The position numbers and the translations under genes were made by a program. From Paenibacillus sp. KS-LC4 (lineage in GTDB: Bacteria > Bacillota > Bacilli > Paenibacillales > Paenibacillaceae), in assembly GCF_036894955.1 (NCBI RefSeq), contig NZ_CP145905.1:565501-629500 (forward strand): a stretch of 64,000 nucleotides of DNA. Reading direction: 5' to 3'. The notes below the pieces were generated by a model that saw only the letters and a list, made by a program, of their open reading frames with translations, ran no database searches and had not been told where the DNA came from. This document shows positions 62,582 through 64,000 of the stretch, one piece after another (the stretch's first letter is position 1; each line of letters begins with the position of its first letter).

Positions 62582-64000
62582 CTATTTAACTACTGCCTCA
62601 GATGAATCGGAGGAAGGTACTAGAACGGGTACCGTGACGGCCGCTTGATAATCACTAGCTGCCTCAGCTGGATCGGAGGAAGGCACTAGAACGGGTTCGG
62701 TGGCGATCAATTGATAATCACTAGCTGCCTCAGCTGGATCGGAGGAAGGCACTAGAACGGGTTCGGTGGCGATCAATTGATAATCACTAGCTGCCTCAGC
62801 TGGATCGGAGGAAGGCACTAGAACGGGTTCGGTGGCGATCAATTGATGATCACTAGCTGCCTCAGCTGGATCGGAGGAAGGCACTAAAACGGGTACCGTG
62901 ACGACCGCTTGAAGATCATTAGCTGCCTCAGCTGGATCGGAGGAAGGTGCCGGGACGGGCTCTGCTGATGAGCCGACCACTTGATTTTCAGCGCTGGCCG
63001 CTTTATCCGCAGCTACCTTGGGCGTATTGCCTGATGCCCATACCGCAGCGGAGGTACTGATTAAAGCTACGGCAAATACGGTTGAAACAGATAGAAAAAT
63101 GGTTTTCTTGCTCAGGTTTTTAACATTTAGCATCAGGGATAATCTCCTTTTTAATTGTTTTCCATCACCGGATAAAGAGGCGCCAAGCTGTATGGGGGTA
63201 ATTCTTGATTGTGCAATTACGTTTAAAATCGTTTGCCCGTAACGTATGCGCTCAGCCTGGGACATGCCTTTGACTACTTCTTCATCGCAGGATAGCTCGC
63301 TCCAGGTATGAATGTCCCTACGAAGAAAATGAACAAAAGGGTTAAACCAATGCAGGGCACTGGCTCCTAGCATAAACACTTTAACCCATAGATCGTTGCG
63401 TTTCAGATGAATCAGCTCATGACGGATGATCATGCTCATGTCTACGTTTGCGGAACTCTCCATAGGGAGATAAATGACAGGTTTCCAAAGGCCAACAAGA
63501 ATGGGACTCTGAATAGAGGAGCTATAAGCAAGCCGGACTTTGATTTTAATTCCAAGTGTCTGCTTAATCAGGTAAAGCTGATTAATCGCCTCGCTGTTTA
63601 TTGGGACGGCAGTGCTCGTATTTGCCAGCTGCTTTAAAAATCTACGGTAACAATAAGTGTGCCAGGCTGCAAAAGCTGCAACGCCGATTGCCCAAATGGC
63701 GATTACAAAAACGGCCGCATTTGCTGAAATCGTCCATTCTGGAAAGAGAGGCTCAGGCTCGAAGCTCAATAATGCTCCGGGCTGGGCATGCTGTACGCTC
63801 GAAGCAGATTCATTTATGCTGAGATTGTTTGGCATACGGAATGGAACCATTTGCGAAGCCCACTGAATGATATGAACGACGGGTAATAAATATAAGCCTA
63901 CCGCCATTTTATTAATAACGTACCGCCATTTGGTAGGCCAAATCGCGGTGGATAGGTGCTGTGTTAACCAAATAAAGGTGACAACGACAGTTCCAGCTAC
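62582..64000 (-). CDS. BlaR1-like M56 membrane peptidase, 5' end outside window
   Basis: The frame is open to base 64000, so the start is missing; 472 codons are visible. Membrane helices lie near FIWLTQHLSTAIWPTKWRYV, AVFVIAIWAIGVAAFAAWHT and KTIFLSVSTVFAVALISTSA. The zinc protease motif is HELIH in MIIRHELIHLKRND, with LSCDEEVVKGMS further on. There is no penicillin-binding domain; after the last helix the extracellular tail is a 22-residue repeat array. Homologues sense cell-wall stress and cleave a BlaI-type repressor, which could be encoded just beyond the window. Confidence 0.9.
   Translation of the reverse strand, partial: VAGTVVVTFIWLTQHLSTAIWPTKWRYVINKMAVGLYLLPVVHIIQWASQMVPFRMPNNLSINESASSVQHAQPGALLSFEPEPLFPEWTISANAAVFVIAIWAIGVAAFAAWHTYCYRRFLKQLANTSTAVPINSEAINQLYLIKQTLGIKIKVRLAYSSSIQSPILVGLWKPVIYLPMESSANVDMSMIIRHELIHLKRNDLWVKVFMLGASALHWFNPFVHFLRRDIHTWSELSCDEEVVKGMSQAERIRYGQTILNVIAQSRITPIQLGASLSGDGKQLKRRLSLMLNVKNLSKKTIFLSVSTVFAVALISTSAAVWASGNTPKVAADKAASAENQVVGSSAEPVPAPSSDPAEAANDLQAVVTVPVLVPSSDPAEAASDHQLIATEPVLVPSSDPAEAASDYQLIATEPVLVPSSDPAEAASDYQLIATEPVLVPSSDPAEAASDYQAAVTVPVLVPSSDSSEAVVK
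62595..62965 (-). repeat. 66-bp coding tandem repeat in the M56 gene
   Basis: Five full units and a partial sixth encode PVLVPSSDPAEAASDYQLIA plus two residues. The middle units are nearly identical in DNA; the outer ones (NDLQAVVTV, SDYQAAVTV) are older variants. Confidence 0.93.

Noticed and set aside
62595..62965. 66-bp repeats considered as a CRISPR array or satellite
   Set aside because: They are coding repeats in the M56 gene with no unique spacers.

Overview
The window looks like a chromosomal segment of a spore-forming, Gram-positive member of the Bacillota, most likely Paenibacillus or a close relative. This is inferred from several things: moderate GC in the housekeeping stretches, strong purine-rich ribosome binding sites with frequent GTG and TTG starts, Spo0M, an MHYT-type sporulation-style sensor kinase, candidate Spo0A, sigma-H and sigma-K sites, a classical 7-1-7 Fur box, and many small lineage-specific proteins.

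Layout. Bases 1-6.2 kb hold the end of a hybrid histidine kinase, an OmpR-type regulator, an EAL protein with a decayed GGDEF domain, a TraX-like membrane protein and a Cu/Zn superoxide dismutase. Bases 6.2-18.1 kb hold a Cys-rich protein behind a sigma-K-like promoter, a tyrosinase-like protein with a Ser-Gln repeat tail running antisense into a Nudix gene, MscL with a zinc ribbon, the MHYT kinase, Spo0M, an AlkD-like repair protein coupled to an aromatic-acid-exporter-like protein, a TVP38 protein, an aldo/keto reductase and threonine dehydratase. Bases 18.3-20.7 kb form a probable Fur-controlled iron-starvation operon: beta-propeller, flavodoxin, and a RecB-like protein that keeps an Fe-S cysteine pattern but not the nuclease residues. 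Bases 20.8-32.6 kb hold an AraC regulator, two apparent pseudoenzymes (an SRAP protein without its catalytic Cys and an M24 protein without its metal ligands), an esterase/TetR pair, a cytochrome b-molybdopterin fusion, a Met/Asp-repeat lipoprotein next to a two-component system, and a rhodanese.

Bases 32.6-49.1 kb are an AT-rich accessory island. It carries an 867-residue HEPN-like/STAND NTPase/helical-repeat protein that looks like a single-gene defence factor. It also carries at least four decayed tyrosine-recombinase remnants, five copies of one hairpin (three of them next to recombinase remnants), a tandem pair of unknown paralogues, a VOC protein, a LamG/BtrH-like fusion, an effector-binding-domain protein behind an odd GC-rich leader, a chemoreceptor, a DUF3267 membrane metalloprotease-like protein and a secreted protein interrupted by one in-frame TAA. 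The pattern suggests repeated integrations at the same kind of site followed by decay.

Bases 49.1-64 kb return towards core content: a second SecA, an ABC-2 transporter with a regulator that fuses a half ABC ATPase to LytTR, a chemoreceptor with a one-base frameshift, a methyltransferase, a 14-helix MFS exporter, a stand-alone TrpB, a ribbon-helix-helix protein next to a second DNA polymerase sliding clamp, and a BlaR1-like M56 protein cut by the window end. I saw no tRNA, CRISPR array or intact insertion sequence; rRNA appears only as a doubtful 23S-like leader.
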